A stretch of DNA of 64,000 bases, from contig DASVQP010000027.1 of NCBI GenBank assembly GCA_036389135.1, positions 96,032-160,031 on the forward strand, given 5' to 3'. The notes below the pieces were generated by a model. The model saw only the letters and a list, made by a program, of their open reading frames with translations. It was not told where the DNA came from and searched no databases. Source of the DNA: Longimicrobium sp. (GTDB lineage Bacteria > Gemmatimonadota > Gemmatimonadetes > Longimicrobiales > Longimicrobiaceae). The first letter of the stretch is position 1. Each line of letters begins with the position of its first letter. The translations under genes were made by a program, and so were the position numbers. Positions 61,828 through 64,000 of the stretch are shown piece after piece.

Positions 61828-63744
61828 TCAGGCGAGCGACGGAGGAGCGGCGCGCCGGCCGCGGACGTACACGTCAGAGCCGGGGACGGCGGCGATGGGC
61901 TTGCGCAGGTTCTTGAAGTTGCCCTCCAGGGTCAGCACGACGGCGTCGCCGGGGAAGGGGATCTCCTGCACCAGACGCTGCACGAGATTGGCCGAGTGGT
62001 TGCCGTGCTCCGCTCGCTTCCACGTCCAGTCGGGGACCACGGCGAAGACGTAGAGCGGGTGCTCGGGGAGGATCTTCACCTCCTTGCGCACCAGGAAGGC
62101 GCTGGCGACGTCGCGGTGGCGGCGCAGCGCTTCCTCGATCGCGCCCACCGCCTCCTCATCGAGCCCGTGCGGAAGGAACACGTCGCGGGCGGTCAGGCCG
62201 CCGGCGCTCCGCTCCTCCTGCGCGGCCGACATCAGGTCCCCGTGCTCCTGCAGGCGGCGCCAGTACGCCTCCGCCTCCTCCACCCGGCCGGCTCGGTGCA
62301 GGAAAGCGTGCGATGCGGCGCACCCGCCATGCACCAGCCCGGGGTCCGCCGCCATCGCCGTCTCCAGGTGCCGGAGCCCCTCCTCGTCGTCGCACCCAAG
62401 CAGGAGCTGTCCCAGCATGTAGCGGATCTGCGCGTCGGCGGGCTCGGCCTCGGCGAGGTCGCGGAAGAGCGGGACCGCCGCCTCGGCACCGCGCAGGTTG
62501 GCGACGGCAAACGCGCGCTCCTTTGCTTCGTCAGGCGTGAGGGACTCCGCCCGCTCTTCCAGCTCGGCCAGCCGCTCGGCGGCCTGACGCATCTCGTGGT
62601 GCCGGGCCGTCCACCCGGCCCTCACCTCCTCCAGCCACGCGCGGTCCATGCGCCGCAGGGCGTCCTCCGCGGGGCCGCCCAGGTACGCCTCCGCGGCATT
62701 CGGCACCCCCTCCGCGGGCGCGATCAGCGCCGGACCCGGCGCGACGCCCAGCGCGGCGACGCGCTCGCCGAGTTCGGGGTGCGTGTCGCCGCTCCGCGTG
62801 GGGGCGGACAGCGCCTGCGCCAGGAGGAGATCCGCTTCGGCCTCCGGCACGGGTTCGCGCAGGCTCCGGCCCAGCGTGGTGAAGGCGTCGGCCGGCGGCT
62901 CCGGTTCGGCGGCGGCGCGGTTCCACAGGGCGGGCCAGAAAGACTCGCCCAGGTGCCGCGACCGCACCGCGATCCGCGCCAGCGCCGACGCCATCACGCC
63001 GGGACCCACCAGCGCCGCCGCCCGCGCATCCGCCTCGAACTCCTGCGAGCGCGCCAGCACGAACGAGTACGCGGCGAAGCGGGGCGCGTACCAGGCGAAA
63101 AACCGTTCGAAGATGAAGGTGGCGCGGTGCCCGTCCCGCCGAAGCTGCTCCAGGATGCGACCCCAGGTGGCGCGGATGCGGTAGCTCCACGCCCCGGTGC
63201 GCCCGTGCGCGCGGGAGAGATGCCCGAACTCATGCGCCAGCACGGCCCGGAACTCGTCCGCGGGGAGTGCGTGCATCAGCGGCACGCCGAGCACCAGGTA
63301 GTTGCGGTGCCACCCGAACATCCCCAGCCGCGGCACCTGAGACACGGAGGCGTTGAAGTCGTCCGTCAGCAGCACGTGGTGGGCGCGCGGCGCCTGCACT
63401 CCCTTGCGGATCGCGTCCACCTCCGCGAATAGCCGCGGCGCATCGTTCGGAGCCAGCTCCCTTCCCTCGGGTGGATCGATCCGCACCCACATCGCCCTGA
63501 CGATCGTCCACACCAGCAGCGCGATCGGAATGGCGAGCTTGATGAGGAGCACCCACCCGCCATGCGCCGCCACCAGCGCGCCCACGCCCAGGGCGAGTGC
63601 CGCCAGCAGCGTGAGCACGGCGAAGACGTACACGTACCCGAGCGCCCCGAAGAGGAGCACTCGCGTGCGGTACCTGCCCGGGTTCGCCCGCGCGACGCGC
63701 TCCAGCCGCGCCACGTAGCCGTCGAATTCTGCGGAAGTCTGCAT
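61828..63744 (-). CDS. M48-family membrane metallopeptidase with repeat-rich C-terminus
   Basis: A 638-residue protein. After 25 residues, two membrane segments follow (about 30-60 and 65-85), then the peptidase domain with AVLAHEFGHLSRAH (His171, Glu172, His175) and a third ligand region SQEFEADARAAALVG. The C-terminal half is TPR-like (AVPLFRDLAEAEPADAQIRY, GLRHLETAMAADPGLVHGG). M48 enzymes degrade damaged membrane proteins (HtpX) or periplasmic proteins (BepA-type with TPR). Its mixed layout suggests protein quality control at the inner membrane. It stands as a single gene. Confidence 0.88.
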   Translation of the reverse strand: MQTSAEFDGYVARLERVARANPGRYRTRVLLFGALGYVYVFAVLTLLAALALGVGALVAAHGGWVLLIKLAIPIALLVWTIVRAMWVRIDPPEGRELAPNDAPRLFAEVDAIRKGVQAPRAHHVLLTDDFNASVSQVPRLGMFGWHRNYLVLGVPLMHALPADEFRAVLAHEFGHLSRAHGRTGAWSYRIRATWGRILEQLRRDGHRATFIFERFFAWYAPRFAAYSFVLARSQEFEADARAAALVGPGVMASALARIAVRSRHLGESFWPALWNRAAAEPEPPADAFTTLGRSLREPVPEAEADLLLAQALSAPTRSGDTHPELGERVAALGVAPGPALIAPAEGVPNAAEAYLGGPAEDALRRMDRAWLEEVRAGWTARHHEMRQAAERLAELEERAESLTPDEAKERAFAVANLRGAEAAVPLFRDLAEAEPADAQIRYMLGQLLLGCDDEEGLRHLETAMAADPGLVHGGCAASHAFLHRAGRVEEAEAYWRRLQEHGDLMSAAQEERSAGGLTARDVFLPHGLDEEAVGAIEEALRRHRDVASAFLVRKEVKILPEHPLYVFAVVPDWTWKRAEHGNHSANLVQRLVQEIPFPGDAVVLTLEGNFKNLRKPIAAVPGSDVYVRGRRAAPPSLA

Positions 63745-63851
63745 GTGGATAAGTCGAGTGGCGGGTCGTGCGGCGGGCGATTGCGGAGGGACGGTGAAGT
63801 AACGGAGGCGTGGAACACATATTAACTTACTGTTGCAGTCCTCTCCTGCAG

Positions 63852-63866
63852 CCTCTGTGTCTCTGT
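63852..63866. repeat. Intergenic repeat, family 1 (truncated at transposon end)
   Basis: CCTCTGTGTCTCTGT is the right arm without its normal ending GTGAG; the sequence goes directly into TAGGACTTACGCAG, the probable end of an insertion sequence. Confidence 0.55.
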
Positions 63867-63872
63867 TAGGAC

Positions 63873-64000
63873 TTACGCAGTTGCCCCCAAAGTGAAGCTG
63901 GGCTGGGCGAGATAGGTACGCACGGCGTTGCGCGTGATACTCACCTTTGCTTCGACCCAGCTCATTCCGGTGGCGATGCGGTTCCTTTCGAGCCGCAGGA
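63873..64000 (-). mobile_element. Transposase C-terminus at window edge
   Basis: On the minus strand the last 42 codons read LRLERNRIATGMSWVEAKVS, then ITRNAVRTYLAQPSF, and stop at TAA 63873. Tail sequences of this kind, ending at a GGACTTACGCA border, are typical of insertion-sequence transposases. The family cannot be decided from so little. The element continues beyond the right edge of the window. Confidence 0.5.

Overview
The window is very GC-rich coding-dense bacterial DNA. No rRNA, tRNA or other phylogenetic marker is present, so the source is inferred only. The recurring intergenic hairpins built on CACAGAGACACAGAGG, the mix of lipoprotein hydrolases, FecR-type regulation and large sensor kinases fit a soil Gemmatimonadota bacterium close to Longimicrobium. 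That placement is an inference from recollection of such genomes and was not tested.

Layout, left to right. 1-4135: a minus-strand run of cytochrome c lipoprotein, PQQ-type propeller, MntP-like exporter and a sugar-dehydrogenase-like propeller that leaves the window. 4323-4979: a VTT/DedA membrane protein. 5016-10621: an RNA-repair operon, hen1 - HEAT-repeat protein - pnkp, preceded by a strongly folded leader ending in an intrinsic terminator. 11078-12888: a HigBA toxin-antitoxin pair, a DUF1851 (Tdi1 immunity-like) protein and a small lipoprotein. 12923-15630: secreted M14 and M20 peptidases. 15833-17420: HipB and a frameshifted HipA. 17542-26153: a glycan cluster (SGNH hydrolase, serine hydrolase, phosphoesterase, GH9, GH20, divergent sodium symporter). 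26208-29081: an AT-richer island with a PLD nuclease divergent from a coupled HIT-HNH pair. 29187-37524: amidohydrolase, small membrane protein, plasmid-type ParA/ParB, frameshifted amine oxidase, DUF2207 and LemA. 37669-49809: ABC-F ATPase, AarF/UbiB kinase, a hybrid histidine kinase with five PAS domains, an AAA/LuxR regulator and a radical SAM protein. 49895-52232: an SRPBCC-ArsR pair with a clear palindromic operator, a glycolipid-binding-like protein, and a scar made of duplicated fragments of the radical SAM gene and a yceI gene. 52233-57563: a CHAT (caspase-like) protease coupled to a multi-pass membrane protein. 57797-60828: an ECF sigma, FecR anti-sigma, intradiol dioxygenase and YceI operon. 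61015-64000: a VapBC-type pair, an M48 peptidase and the end of a transposase.

The best candidate for an undescribed system is the two-gene CHAT protease/membrane-protein module. Fragments of flanking genes sit on its left, which suggests it arrived by recombination. Second is the PLD / HIT / HNH island. Third is the folded leader and HEAT gene attached to the Hen1-Pnkp RNA-repair operon.

Three genes (sugar dehydrogenase, hipA, amine oxidase) are each broken by an apparent loss of one base, in G or C runs for at least two of them. This looks more like consensus error than biology. They are reported as frameshifted, with the reconstructed products described.
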